Numbered from the stretch's first letter, positions 16,820-25,374 are shown. The stretch is DNA of 64,000 nt from an uncultured Verrucomicrobia subdivision 3 bacterium (GCA_903872345.1 CAIQKM010000033.1:1-64000); one strand, 5' to 3'. A program made the numbers and translations. Notes: generated by a model not told the origin, from the sequence alone.

Positions 16820-17118
16820 ACGCCATTGCCAAATCTTACCCTTGTCCGCAGTGTGGCCAGCCCAATGGCGGCACGGAACTCCAGGTGCATCGCGGCTTGA
16901 AGTGTGGGGGCTGCGGGCTGGGTTACATTCCCGTGCGCATTGAAACGCGCACACGCGGGCATGAAGAAGCTCCCGCCGCGCTCTGGTGGGTGCTGGGCGT
17001 GGTGGCCGCGCTGCTGGTGGTGATCCTCGGCTGGGCGTTTGGCTGGGGCTGGGCGTTGTACCTCCTGCCCGTGCTCCTGCTGGCAGGCATCCTGGCGGCG
17101 GTGATCGTGAAGCGGTAA
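16816..17118 (+). CDS. Zinc-ribbon membrane protein
   Basis: I start this 100-aa protein at 'MNAIAKSYPCPQCG', whose ATG overlaps the upstream stop. A zinc ribbon (CPQC...CGGC) occupies about residues 10-40, then two membrane helices follow ('LWWVLGVVAALLVVILGWAF' and 'ALYLLPVLLLAGILAAVIV'). The ribbon faces the cytoplasm if the C-terminal helices form a hairpin. Function unknown. A terminator lies 82 bp downstream. Confidence 0.6.
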   Translation: MNAIAKSYPCPQCGQPNGGTELQVHRGLKCGGCGLGYIPVRIETRTRGHEEAPAALWWVLGVVAALLVVILGWAFGWGWALYLLPVLLLAGILAAVIVKR

Positions 17119-17483
17119 CTTCCCGCATCGTGCGGCGAAGTGACGCGCGCGCAGAATTAACTTGCCACGCGGCGGGGCCGCTGCTTTAGTTAAGGTTCAC
17201 GGAGGGCAGACCGGTGGCGGTCGCCCTCCCTTCTTTTTTCTCCCCCCAAAAACTCGGTTGTGCGGCACAGTCACGCTGCGGGCGTGGCTGTGGTTTACTC
17301 GTGCCTGTGAACGGGCAAACCAGTAAACATCTTCTCTTTGGCACCACGCCAGCCGTTACCGGGTCGTTACGGTGCCGGCGGCTGGGTGCCTGCTGTCAGC
17401 CGGATGCTTCCGGTTTGCCCTCCGTGAACCCGGTTGGCAGCGAATTTTCCCTGCCCGCCGCCAACCTCAACCCTTGCCCTCCT
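17119..17483. other. 365-bp intergenic region before the late lipoprotein gene
   Basis: It contains the terminator above and then about 240 bp without a convincing gene. The ORF track extends the lipoprotein frame upstream to 17214, but the signal peptide at 17484 shows the true start. The late promoter probably lies here; I could not identify clear -10/-35 boxes. Confidence 0.45.
17201..17239 (+). terminator. Strong intrinsic terminator ending the short rightward operon
   Basis: GGAGGGC pairs with GCCCTCC, extended inward by GACC/GGTC after a bulged A, and a T-rich run (CTTCTTTTTT) follows. It separates the regulator/zinc-ribbon genes from the late lysis and structural genes, so the latter need their own promoter or antitermination. 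Confidence 0.85.
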
Positions 17484-18002
17484 ATGAATAAAATCCTGTC
17501 GCTCGTTCTTATTGCGGCGGCCGCGTGTGCGGCGGCCCTTGCCACCACCGGTTGCGCCCATGCGCGGGTGAAGTCTGGCACGGAACATGCCCTGACCCAC
17601 CGCACGGTGGCCTTGCCGCCGGGTTGGACGTTGGCCGGCGTAAAAGTGGCCAATGGATCCACGGCCAATGCGTTTGACCCCTTGGCCCTGACCGCCCCTG
17701 GCGCGGCGCCGACCAGCTTCTGGGCCAGCCTGGTGGCACCCCGGCCCCGTGTCTTCACCGATTATCAAGAGACCTGGACGGATCGTTCCAGCGGCGGCGG
17801 CACGTTTGTGTTTACCGATCCGGCGGCGAGTGCCTTGGAGTTTGATCATACGAATCAATCTGCCCTGGGCGGCGGTCGCGTGACCAAGGCCGGCAGCATC
17901 ACCAGCACCATCACCACGAACGCGGTCAGCGCCATCACGGCCGGCGGCAGCGCGGTGGGCAATGTCATCGGCGCGGCGGCATCCGCTGCTGCTGGGAAGT
18001 AG
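17484..18002 (+). CDS. Phage-encoded lipoprotein
   Basis: From the ATG at 17484 the 172-aa protein starts with a lipoprotein signal: 'MNKILSLVLIAAAACAAALA' then lipobox 'TTGC'. The mature part has a Pro/Ala middle and a Gly/Ala/Thr-rich end ('ITAGGSAVGNVIGAAASAAA') that could insert in or lie on a membrane. It precedes the lipase in the slot where Mu has lysis genes. Possible roles are outer-membrane disruption or superinfection exclusion; neither is shown by sequence. Confidence 0.65.
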   Translation: MNKILSLVLIAAAACAAALATTGCAHARVKSGTEHALTHRTVALPPGWTLAGVKVANGSTANAFDPLALTAPGAAPTSFWASLVAPRPRVFTDYQETWTDRSSGGGTFVFTDPAASALEFDHTNQSALGGGRVTKAGSITSTITTNAVSAITAGGSAVGNVIGAAASAAAGK

Positions 18003-18180
18003 TCACTGCGTGACGGCCACCATTTCTTATATTAACCAAAAGACCACATCCGGCGGTTTGCCAGTGTAATCCTGAAGTTGATCCGGCGCTGAACAAAATC
18101 AAAAGTCCGCGACACCAAAAAACTGGCTGCAATTTTTAACCACAGAAAACACAGAGAACACAAAGCAACCAATTAAAATT

Positions 18181-18423
18181 ATGATGCGAGCCAAAATGAA
18201 AGTTGAATCCGTGAAGTCTTTTGCTCATCCCCAGCAAGAAATCGTCATGCACCCGGTTTGCGGGAACAAGCCGTTCGGGCCGGCTGGCGAAAGCGAAGAC
18301 AATACCTTCGCGCGTTATTCGCCCTCCGGCGAATTAAAACTCACCATCTCGAACCCTGATCTGATCGGCCAGATTTTGCCGGGTCAAACATTCTATCTGG
18401 ATTTTACCGAACACGTCGCCTGA
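18181..18423 (+). CDS. Small phage protein of unknown function
   Basis: An 80-aa protein with 'VCGNKPFGPAGESEDNTFAR' and beta-like 'GELKLTISNPDL'. It may start at the second or third Met. It precedes the lipase gene by 26 bp and shares its transcript. The 178 bp upstream of it hold no gene. No family recognised. Confidence 0.5.
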   Translation: MMRAKMKVESVKSFAHPQQEIVMHPVCGNKPFGPAGESEDNTFARYSPSGELKLTISNPDLIGQILPGQTFYLDFTEHVA

Positions 18424-18449
18424 ATCCCGAAATCCAAAACCCGAGACCC

Positions 18450-19205
18450 ATGCCCGAAACTTCCAACCACCCGAACGGCTTTAGCCTGGCGATTGCGCGC
18501 GACCTCGCCGGGTTCAGTGCCGTGGCCTATGAGCCCGTGATTCACGGTGCCGGCATCACGGTGCTGGATTGGCCGCCGCTGGATTTGCGGGCCGTGGTGG
18601 CCCGGTATGATGACCATACCGAGATCGCGTTCCGGGGCACGGCCAGTATCGAGGATTGGATTCTGGATTTAGACGTGCGCAAAGCCGCGCTGGCCTACGG
18701 GGTAAAGGTTCATGCTGGTTTTCTGCGGGCGGCGGAGGCGTTGCTGCCGTTGTTGCTGGCGGAGTTGCTGCCACCGGCCTTGGATAAGGCGGCGGTCAAA
18801 CCATTGTACCTCACGGGCCACAGCCTGGGCGGGGCGCTGGCCAGCCTGGCCGCCTTGTTCTTGCATCGTGAAGGATTGCCCGTGGCGGCGGTGTACACCT
18901 TCGGCTCGCCGCGCGTGGGTAACCGCGAATGGCGGGTGATCTATTCCGAGGCGCTGGGTGAATGCTCCTACCGGGTGATTGCCGAGGGCGATCTGGTGCC
19001 GTATCTGCCCGGCCTGCTGGATGGCTTCCGGCATGTGGGGCAGGAGATCATGCTCACGCCGCACGGCATCTATGCGCGGCCGGCGCATTGGTGGGAGGTT
19101 GCGCACGGCTCCTGGCGCGTGCTCGGGGCCATCAACAAGTTGGATGCCCAGTTCAACACCCAGTTCCATTCCATCAACCAAGATTATTTGCCCCTGCTCA
19201 AATGA
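18450..19205 (+). CDS. Class-3 lipase (alpha/beta hydrolase) in the phage lysis position
   Basis: The 251-aa protein has the Lipase_3 signature: 'IAFRGTASIEDWILDLDVRK' (about 52-72), nucleophile elbow 'LTGHSLGGALASLAALF', then 'VYTFGSPRVGNREW', the acid region 'RVIAEGDLVPYLP' and a catalytic His candidate in 'TPHGIY' or 'VAHGSW'. Relatives cleave acyl esters of glycerolipids or phospholipids. No signal peptide is present, so export would need a holin-like pore. It lies before two small membrane-protein genes and the terminase, where Mu encodes its endolysin. No murein hydrolase was seen elsewhere in the prophage. A lytic role is inference from position. Confidence 0.85.
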   Translation: MPETSNHPNGFSLAIARDLAGFSAVAYEPVIHGAGITVLDWPPLDLRAVVARYDDHTEIAFRGTASIEDWILDLDVRKAALAYGVKVHAGFLRAAEALLPLLLAELLPPALDKAAVKPLYLTGHSLGGALASLAALFLHREGLPVAAVYTFGSPRVGNREWRVIYSEALGECSYRVIAEGDLVPYLPGLLDGFRHVGQEIMLTPHGIYARPAHWWEVAHGSWRVLGAINKLDAQFNTQFHSINQDYLPLLK

Positions 19206-19396
19206 TTGAACCGACCAACATCGTCGCCAATCTGCCGGCCCCGGCCCAGGTGCAATCAACGCTGAATGCCTGGAACGTGGTGGCGCTGGGCGCGGGTGCG
19301 TTTGTCTCGCACGCCTATCACCTGATCGTCCAGGCCGGCGGCATCAAGCGCATCGCCAAGAATTTTTGGGATTCCACCCCCGCCACCAAACCATGA
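19202..19396 (+). CDS. Small membrane protein, holin-like by position
   Basis: The 64-aa protein has one hydrophobic stretch ('NVVALGAGAFVSHAYHLIVQ') and a basic C-terminus. It overlaps the lipase stop by 4 bp and the next start by 4 bp. Size and position next to a hydrolase suggest a pinholin or holin, but the helix is short and moderately hydrophobic. Confidence 0.5.
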   Translation: MIEPTNIVANLPAPAQVQSTLNAWNVVALGAGAFVSHAYHLIVQAGGIKRIAKNFWDSTPATKP

Positions 19397-19788
19397 TCAA
19401 ACTTTTTTCACCGCTGCTGGCCCAAACCGATCTGCCCTCCGTGCCGGCGGAAACGCTCAAGTGGACGCTCATTATTCTGGTGGCGGTGCTGCTGATCGCG
19501 GCGGTGATCGTGGGGATGGTGCGCGGGTCCCGGCCGGAGAAGGTGACGCTGAACGATGATCCGCCGCCGGAATTCCGCAAGGCGGCCAAGCGGTTCAACC
19601 ATGATCTGGCCGAATCCCGCCATCACGAAGTGACCCGGCGCTTGGAAGGCCACGATGCGGAGATCGAACAACTTTGGACAACGATGCGCAGCGAGGATGC
19701 CGCCATCCGGCGGGAAATGGGCGCAAAATTTGACGCCATCCTCCTGAGCTTGGGCGAAATTAAAGGCGAATTGAAAAGGCACCAATGA
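19393..19788 (+). CDS. Membrane-anchored coiled-coil protein (Mu DUF2730/spanin-like)
   Basis: The 131-aa protein has a membrane helix at about 24-45 ('LKWTLIILVAVLLIAAVIVG') and a charged coiled coil (about 65-130, 'EVTRRLEGHDAEIEQLWTTM'). Mu-like phages keep a similar anchor-plus-coiled-coil protein (DUF2730) between lysis and terminase genes. A spanin-type role is another option. It is coupled to both neighbours by ATGA overlaps. Confidence 0.6.
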   Translation: MIKLFSPLLAQTDLPSVPAETLKWTLIILVAVLLIAAVIVGMVRGSRPEKVTLNDDPPPEFRKAAKRFNHDLAESRHHEVTRRLEGHDAEIEQLWTTMRSEDAAIRREMGAKFDAILLSLGEIKGELKRHQ

Positions 19789-20048
19789 CCAGTCGCGAGA
19801 TCAAAATTATCAAAGCCGTGCTGGATTACCTGCACGCCCTGGATCAAGGCCAGGCTACCGAAGTGCAGATCCACGCCAATGCCTTTGGCGAGGCGTTTGG
19901 CACGCCCGCCCCCAGCGTGGCCGAACTGAGCGCCGCGCTGCGCGAATGCGATGCCCGCAAGTGGATCACCGGCATTCCGGCGCGGATCACCAACCGCATG
20001 AAATGGAACCTCAACGACGCCGGCGAAGCCGCCCGTTTGGAATTTTAG
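19785..20048 (+). CDS. Small phage protein, Mu gp26 position
   Basis: The 87 aa look like a small winged-helix-type protein: a helix, 'VAELSAALRECDARKWI', then 'MKWNLNDAGEAARLEF' with a strand-like end. It sits between the coiled-coil protein and the small terminase subunit, where Mu has gp25/gp26-type genes. Function is unknown. Confidence 0.55.
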   Translation: MTSREIKIIKAVLDYLHALDQGQATEVQIHANAFGEAFGTPAPSVAELSAALRECDARKWITGIPARITNRMKWNLNDAGEAARLEF

Positions 20049-20111
20049 CATGAATGAAACCAGCCACTGCCAATTCAATTGCCGCCCCCATGGTGGCCAT
20101 GCCGCAGGCAT

Positions 20112-20675
20112 ATGAGCGCCCCAACCAAATTACGCGCGGGAACCAGCGAGCTAACCAAGCTCAAGGTGCTCTGGCGCGATACGCTGGCCGAATCCACGCA
20201 GGCTTATTGGCGCTCGCTCTTTGTCTCGGCGGATTCCACGCAAGCGCAAATCCGGCGGGAACTCCAGGCCAAGCTGAAGATCAAGCTGGATTACGATTCG
20301 CAGTTGAACAGCTTCCGCGACTGGGTGGCGCAGCAGGATGCGATGAACCAGGAGGCCGAGGACGCGGCGGAATTCGAGCGGCGCATTCTGGCGGAGCATC
20401 CCGATTGGACGAAGGATCAGGTGCGCGAGGAATTGATCAAACGGTTTTACCAGCGCGCCCTGGCCACCGGGGATGCGGATTTGGGCCTCAAAACCATTGT
20501 GCAGGATTTGAACGTACAGAAGGTGGAACTGGACAGCCGCAAGCTGGCGCTACTGGAGAAGAAGGCGGCGGCTTACGACCGGGCGCAGGCCGCGCTGGCG
20601 GAAGCGAAACAATCCAAGGGCGGCATCACGCCGGAAACCATGTCCAAGATCGAAGCGGAATTGAAATTGCTGTGA
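20112..20675 (+). CDS. Small terminase-like protein (Mu gp27/DUF3486-type)
   Basis: Start set at 'MSAPTKLRAG' (187 aa). It begins with a helical head ('ELTKLKVLWRDTLAE'), is charged and helical throughout ('EHPDWTKDQVREELIKRFYQ') and ends in a coiled coil. The next gene overlaps its stop and is the large terminase. DUF3486 proteins hold this place in Mu-like phages and are proposed DNA-recognition subunits of the packaging motor. The assignment leans on position as much as sequence. Confidence 0.65.
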   Translation: MSAPTKLRAGTSELTKLKVLWRDTLAESTQAYWRSLFVSADSTQAQIRRELQAKLKIKLDYDSQLNSFRDWVAQQDAMNQEAEDAAEFERRILAEHPDWTKDQVREELIKRFYQRALATGDADLGLKTIVQDLNVQKVELDSRKLALLEKKAAAYDRAQAALAEAKQSKGGITPETMSKIEAELKLL

Positions 20676-22039
20676 GCGAATCAACCACCATTACCAAAGC
20701 CAACGTGGCCGCAACGCAGTTGCCATACTTTATGCCGTATCAGGCGGCATGGATCAACGACACCGCCCATCTGCGCATTTGCGAGAAGGGCCGGCAGATC
20801 GGTCTGAGCTATGCCGATTCCTACGACAGCGTGCGCAAGGCCGCCATGAAGGGCGGCAAAGATGTTTGGGTGATGAGCCGGGATGAAGTGCAGGCCAAAC
20901 AATATATCCTGTACTGCAAACGGTGGGCCAATGTCTTGAAATACGCCGCCGATGATTTGGGCGAACAGGTGTTCACCATGGACAACGGCAAAGCGGTCAA
21001 GATCCAGGTGCTCACGTTTGCCAGCGGTGCCAATATATATGCGCTGAGCTCCAACCCAGATGCCATCGTGGGCAAGACCGGCCATGTGAAGCTGGATGAA
21101 TTTGCCCTGCACAAGGATCAGCGCCAGCTCTTCGCCGTGGCCAAGCCGGTCATTCAATGGGGTGGCACCCTGAGCATCATCAGCACCCATCGGGGCGCGC
21201 AGACCGTGTTCAACGGATTGGTTGAAGACGTGAAGGCGCGCGGCAACAAGATGGGCTGGAGCCTGCATACCATCCCCATCCAACGCGCCGTGGCCGATGG
21301 CATCGTGGAAAAGATCAATGCCGCCACCGGCAAGCACGAGACGCGCGAAGAGTGGCTCGCTCGCCAGCGCGCCGAGTGCATTGATGAGGAGCAATGGTTG
21401 CAGGAATATTGCTGCATTCCGGCCGATGAATCCTCCGCCTTCATCACCTATGATTTGATTTCCGGTTGTGAAGATGACTCTGCGAAGCGCGATTTTGCCT
21501 ACCTGAAAGATTGCAAAAACCCGCTTTATATTGGCTACGACGTCGCCCGCACCACCGACCTGAGCGTGATAGATGTTGAGGAAAAGGTGGGGGATGTCTA
21601 TTGGGAACGGTTGCGGATTGAGATGCGCGGCAAATCCTTTGGCGAACAGGAAGCCGAGCTTTACCAGCTCATGGCCCTGCCCCAAGTGCAACGGGTGTGC
21701 ATTGACGCCACCGGGCTGGGGATGCAACTGGCGGAACGCGCCAACCAACGCTTTGGCTTTCGCGCCGAAGCCGTGCGGTTTACCAACACGGTCAAGGAGC
21801 AGCTCGCCTACCCGCTGCGCGCCGCCCATGAAGATCGCACCCTGCGCTACAACCGCGATGAAAAGCTGCGCGCCGATCTGCGCGGCATCAAAAAGGAATC
21901 CACCGCCAGCGGCAACATCCGGTTCATCGGCGAAGCGGCGGATAGCCATTGTGACCGGTTCTGGGCCAAGGCGCTGGCACTGCATGCCGGGCAGGTGGCC
22001 AAGTCCTGGGGCGGCGGACGCGGGAGCAATCTGATATGA
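20672..22039 (+). CDS. Terminase large subunit (Mu gp28-like packaging ATPase/nuclease)
   Basis: The GTG at 20672 overlaps the previous stop and gives 455 aa. N-terminal ATPase signs are 'FMPYQAAWINDTAHLRICEK' with a divergent Walker A 'EKGRQIGLSYA' and an acidic Walker B candidate 'KLDEFALH', followed by coupling motif 'LSIISTHRG'. The RNase-H-like nuclease has 'YIGYDVARTTDLSVI', 'VCIDATGLGMQLAE' and a C-terminal Asp in 'EAADSHCDRFWAKAL'. It pumps DNA into proheads and cuts it. The 661-aa ORF in the track adds an N-terminal part that is only the shadow of the small subunit. Confidence 0.9.
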   Translation: MSESTTITKANVAATQLPYFMPYQAAWINDTAHLRICEKGRQIGLSYADSYDSVRKAAMKGGKDVWVMSRDEVQAKQYILYCKRWANVLKYAADDLGEQVFTMDNGKAVKIQVLTFASGANIYALSSNPDAIVGKTGHVKLDEFALHKDQRQLFAVAKPVIQWGGTLSIISTHRGAQTVFNGLVEDVKARGNKMGWSLHTIPIQRAVADGIVEKINAATGKHETREEWLARQRAECIDEEQWLQEYCCIPADESSAFITYDLISGCEDDSAKRDFAYLKDCKNPLYIGYDVARTTDLSVIDVEEKVGDVYWERLRIEMRGKSFGEQEAELYQLMALPQVQRVCIDATGLGMQLAERANQRFGFRAEAVRFTNTVKEQLAYPLRAAHEDRTLRYNRDEKLRADLRGIKKESTASGNIRFIGEAADSHCDRFWAKALALHAGQVAKSWGGGRGSNLI

Positions 22040-22181
22040 ACACCCTTTTTTATCCCATCCGCCCGGCCCTCCAGGAGGCCGCAGGAGCGTTTTGCGCCCC
22101 TTCGACCCGCCCCTGGGGTTTCCGACGCGGCATTCGGGCGTTTAAACGCCTCTTAAACGCATCGTGGTGGGAGGTCAAACC
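22040..22181. other. 142-bp spacer between terminase and portal genes
   Basis: This is the only sizeable gap inside the head module. It holds an inverted stretch 'CGTTTAAACGCC' next to 'CTTAAACGC' and ends in a good ribosome-binding site (GGGAGG, 7 nt before the portal ATG). No gene is seen. Confidence 0.4.
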
Positions 22182-24482
22182 ATGAATTATCGCTCTCCCG
22201 GCATCCCTTTGGCAGAAGCCGGCGGTCTGCCTCCCATCCGTGGGGCCGCCAGCCCGGCGGAAACCGTCGTTAAGCGGGATCCTTCCGATGCCTCCATTGG
22301 CACCGGTAACTTTACCCAGGGCTTGCCGGCCTATTGGTTCGCGCGGGGCATTGGCGGGGAAGGGCGTGAAGGCATGAGCAGCCCCTACGCGCACTCCGCC
22401 TGGGTGCGTCGGGCCATCAAGTTTGTGTCCGGGCCGATCTCCTCGGTGGATTTGGTCTTTACCCAGCCGAAGGCCTCGGCGGCCATGCGCCGGCATCGGG
22501 GGCAGGGCCGGCGGCTGTTCACCAGCCGGGGCATTGTGGCCCGTAATCAGGCCGCCGAGGTGGATCTGCCCCAAATCCGCGAATGGCTCAGGGAGCCGAT
22601 GGCGGGCCTAACCTATGAGGACTTCGTGGAAGCATCCCTGGGCTGGTACAAATTGCAGGAATGTTTCTGGGTACTGGCGGATCAGGACGCCCGCGTTCCG
22701 TTCCCGGAAGTGAAGGCCAATCCCTACGCGCCCATCATCGTGGCCCGGCCGGATCGGATGCGGCCCACCGTGGCAGCCGGCAAGATTACGGCGTGGAATT
22801 TTACCGATGCCAGCGGCAAGGTCTGGGAGTTGGATCCCGAGCAGGTGGTGCGCCTCTTTGGCTGGAATCCCTATGATCCCCATCGCGGCCTGGGCGATTA
22901 TGCCAGCGCGCACTTGGCGGCGGAATCGCATCACCTCGGCAGCAAGTTCAAGCGCAACCTCACGGCGGATAATGATACCGCCCCGATCATCAGCGCCAAA
23001 AACGGCACCCCCAGCGATTTGCAGATTGAGCAAATCAAGATGAGCATCCTGGAACGTCGCCAGGCGCGGATGCGCGGCAACAGCAAGGCGCTCTTCCTGC
23101 CCGGCGAAGTGGACGTGCATGACCCCAAGATTCTCAGCGTGGACGCGGCGTTCATTGCCGGCATGTTGGAAGATCGCCACGAAATCTTCATCGCCTTCGG
23201 CGTGCCGCCCAGTTTGGCGGATGTGAAGGCCAGCTACAGCATCGGCCAGGCGAGCGATTGGTTTGCGCTTATCTTTAATACCTGCATTCCCGAGGGGAAC
23301 AAATTCTGCGCGGCCCTGGAGCAATTGATCTTCCGCCTCAGCGGCGAGCGCGTGGAAGTGGGTTTGGATTGGGATGAGCACTACGTCATGCAACAGGTGC
23401 GCAGCGAACGGATGAAAGATGCGGACAGCCTGTTCGGCAAGGGTGTGCCCATGAAGGTAATTAGCGAGTATCTGAATCTGGGCCTGCCCGAGTACGAGGA
23501 ATGGAATCAAGGCTACATCCCCATCAACCTCACGCCCGTGAGCGGCGCGGCCAATGAAGCGGCCCAGACGGTGCCAGAACCGGCCGCCGATGATTTTAAT
23601 GAGACGCCCGGCGCGGACAATGCCACGGGTGAGGCCAAGGCCGGCAGCGCCTTGATTCGCAATGCATTTTTGCAACGGTCCAATGGGGCACCGGCAACTT
23701 GCCGGAGGAAGCCGGCCAGCAAGAAACTGTGGGAGCAGCACATGAAGCTGCGCGGCGCGGCCATCAAACAATATCAGGCCAAGGTAAGCAAGCTGTTCAT
23801 GGCTTACCGCGTAACGGCCCTGAAACATTTGGATGCCGTCTATGCCGGGAAAAGCGTGGCCACCAAATCCCTGGTGGAAGTGATTTTCTCCGCCACCGGG
23901 TTTAATCGCGATCTCAAAACGAACCTCAAACCGGTCACGCAATCCGTGCTGCAACGCGCGGGCGAAGAGTTGTTCGGCGAGATCGGCCGCCCGGAAGATG
24001 CCTGGACCATGGCGCCGCCCAAGGCCGTGGCCTTTATCGAAACGCGCGACAAGCTGCTGGCCAGCGTGGGCGACACCGCGCAAAGCCAGTTGAACACCGC
24101 CTTGCAGGAAGGCATTGCCAATGGCGAGACCACCGCCGAATTGGCCGGCCGCGTGAAAGGCGTCTTTAACAATTTGCAGAACTTCGAGGCCCGCCGCATT
24201 GCCATGACGGAGACGAGCGCCGCCTACGGCTTCGCCCGGCACGAAGCGATGAGCGATGCCGGCATTGAGTTCAAGAGCTGGCTTTCCAGCCACGGGCCGA
24301 ACATGCGCGAGGCTCATGCCCAGGCGGAGTCGGATTATGCCGATGCGCCCATTCCCCTGGATGAACCCTTCATCGTGGATGGCGAAGAACTGATGTACCC
24401 CGGCGATGATGCCGGTTCCCCGGGCAACGTGATTAACTGCCACTGCATTCAACTGGCCGTGGCCAAACCCAACGACGAATAA
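22182..24482 (+). CDS. Portal protein fused to MuF-like head morphogenesis domain
   Basis: The protein is 766 aa. Residues about 40-440 are an HK97-type portal: 'SPYAHSAWVRRAIKFVSGPI', 'RPDRMRPTV', 'VVRLFGWNPYDPHRGLGDYA', 'AFGVPPSLADVKASYSIGQA'. After a low-complexity linker (about 455-510) the rest resembles Mu F/SPP1 gp7: 'RRIAMTETSAAYGFARHEAM', 'KSWLSSHGPNMREAHAQ' and the Cys/His end 'NVINCHCIQLAV'. Portal rings form the DNA gate; MuF proteins act in head assembly or are ejected with DNA. Usually these are two genes; here one frame encodes both. Start chosen by the GGGAGG site. Confidence 0.88.
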   Translation: MNYRSPGIPLAEAGGLPPIRGAASPAETVVKRDPSDASIGTGNFTQGLPAYWFARGIGGEGREGMSSPYAHSAWVRRAIKFVSGPISSVDLVFTQPKASAAMRRHRGQGRRLFTSRGIVARNQAAEVDLPQIREWLREPMAGLTYEDFVEASLGWYKLQECFWVLADQDARVPFPEVKANPYAPIIVARPDRMRPTVAAGKITAWNFTDASGKVWELDPEQVVRLFGWNPYDPHRGLGDYASAHLAAESHHLGSKFKRNLTADNDTAPIISAKNGTPSDLQIEQIKMSILERRQARMRGNSKALFLPGEVDVHDPKILSVDAAFIAGMLEDRHEIFIAFGVPPSLADVKASYSIGQASDWFALIFNTCIPEGNKFCAALEQLIFRLSGERVEVGLDWDEHYVMQQVRSERMKDADSLFGKGVPMKVISEYLNLGLPEYEEWNQGYIPINLTPVSGAANEAAQTVPEPAADDFNETPGADNATGEAKAGSALIRNAFLQRSNGAPATCRRKPASKKLWEQHMKLRGAAIKQYQAKVSKLFMAYRVTALKHLDAVYAGKSVATKSLVEVIFSATGFNRDLKTNLKPVTQSVLQRAGEELFGEIGRPEDAWTMAPPKAVAFIETRDKLLASVGDTAQSQLNTALQEGIANGETTAELAGRVKGVFNNLQNFEARRIAMTETSAAYGFARHEAMSDAGIEFKSWLSSHGPNMREAHAQAESDYADAPIPLDEPFIVDGEELMYPGDDAGSPGNVINCHCIQLAVAKPNDE

Positions 24483-24485
24483 ACT

Positions 24486-24677
24486 ATGAGCCGACCCTCT
24501 TTTAAATCTGTCATTCGCCCGGATCTGAATGTCCGCCGCGTGGGCCGTCGCACCGAAGTGTCCAAGCGCGATGGCCTCGGCAGCCTCACCTATGTGACCG
24601 AGAAAGCGAATGCGCAGACCGCCGCCTTGCTTAATTCCAAATTTCCCATGGCGGTCATCGCCCCGCCTATTCGCTAA
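24486..24677 (+). CDS. Small phage protein between portal and protease
   Basis: A 63-aa basic protein ('RPDLNVRRVGRRTEVSKRDG'). It starts 3 bp after the portal stop and ends 1 bp before the protease start, so it fits the operon well. Its function is unknown; a minor head or scaffold role is possible from position only. Confidence 0.5.
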   Translation: MSRPSFKSVIRPDLNVRRVGRRTEVSKRDGLGSLTYVTEKANAQTAALLNSKFPMAVIAPPIR

Positions 24678-24678
24678 C

Positions 24679-25374
24679 ATGAAACCCAATACCATGCTCC
24701 GCCGCACGATTCACCCGCAGATCCGGGTGCTGGATGAAGCCAAGGGCCTTGTTGAATACATCGCCACCGATGAATCCGTGGATAGCTACAATGAGATCGT
24801 GCGCGCGGGCGGCGCCGACTTCTCGCGCTTTGAAAAGAACGCGCCGTTTGTGGACAGCCATGATTATTCCCAAATAGACAAGTGCCTGGGCCGCGTGGTG
24901 GATTGGAAGATCACCGGCAACCGCGTGGTGGAGACCGTGCAATGGGCCATTGATGTGGCCGAAAACAAAATGGCCCAATACGGTTTTAGCATGACCAAGG
25001 CCGGCTATCTCAAAGCGGTGAGCATTGGCTTCATGCCCACCGCCTACGCCACCAAGTGGGACAGCAACCCCACGCCGTTTCAGGATGCGCTGAAGGATAT
25101 GAACCTGCCGGCCGGTACCAACGTCACCTGCGTTTACCTGGCCTGGCTGCAACTGGAACTCTCCGCGTGCGTCATCGGTGCCAACGGCAATGCCGTGGCC
25201 AAAGCCTACAAGGCCGGCGTGGTGGATGATGCGTTCCTCGACTTAATTTCCGCGCAGCGCGCGCAGTCTGACACCGCCAACTTGACCGATGGTCCCGCTG
25301 CCGTCGAGTTGGCCCGGCAGCGGGCAAAAACGGCGTTTCTGGTGGAAATCCAAACCAAAATTAAAACGTTATGA
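24679..25374 (+). CDS. HK97-type prohead protease (peptidase S78 family)
   Basis: The 231-aa protein has the S78 pattern: catalytic His in 'FVDSHDYSQIDKCLGRVVDW' (about 60-80), Ser in 'LKAVSIGFMPTAYATKW' (about 115-130), and helices at the C-terminus. It cleaves the scaffold region of the capsid protein during head maturation. Its stop overlaps the capsid start by 4 bp, the standard protease-capsid arrangement. Confidence 0.88.
   Translation: MKPNTMLRRTIHPQIRVLDEAKGLVEYIATDESVDSYNEIVRAGGADFSRFEKNAPFVDSHDYSQIDKCLGRVVDWKITGNRVVETVQWAIDVAENKMAQYGFSMTKAGYLKAVSIGFMPTAYATKWDSNPTPFQDALKDMNLPAGTNVTCVYLAWLQLELSACVIGANGNAVAKAYKAGVVDDAFLDLISAQRAQSDTANLTDGPAAVELARQRAKTAFLVEIQTKIKTL

Noticed and set aside
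20054-20671. N-terminal 206 residues of the 661-aa terminase ORF in the track
   Set aside because: This part is the out-of-frame shadow of the small-terminase gene (Gly/Arg/Gln-rich). The terminase proper begins at the GTG at 20672, which overlaps the previous stop.
20681-21985. 434-aa minus-strand ORF opposite the terminase
   Set aside because: His/Gly-rich antisense shadow with no phage or host domain.
22608-24707. 699-aa minus-strand ORF opposite the portal-MuF gene
   Set aside because: Antisense shadow; the plus strand has clear portal and MuF motifs and operon continuity.
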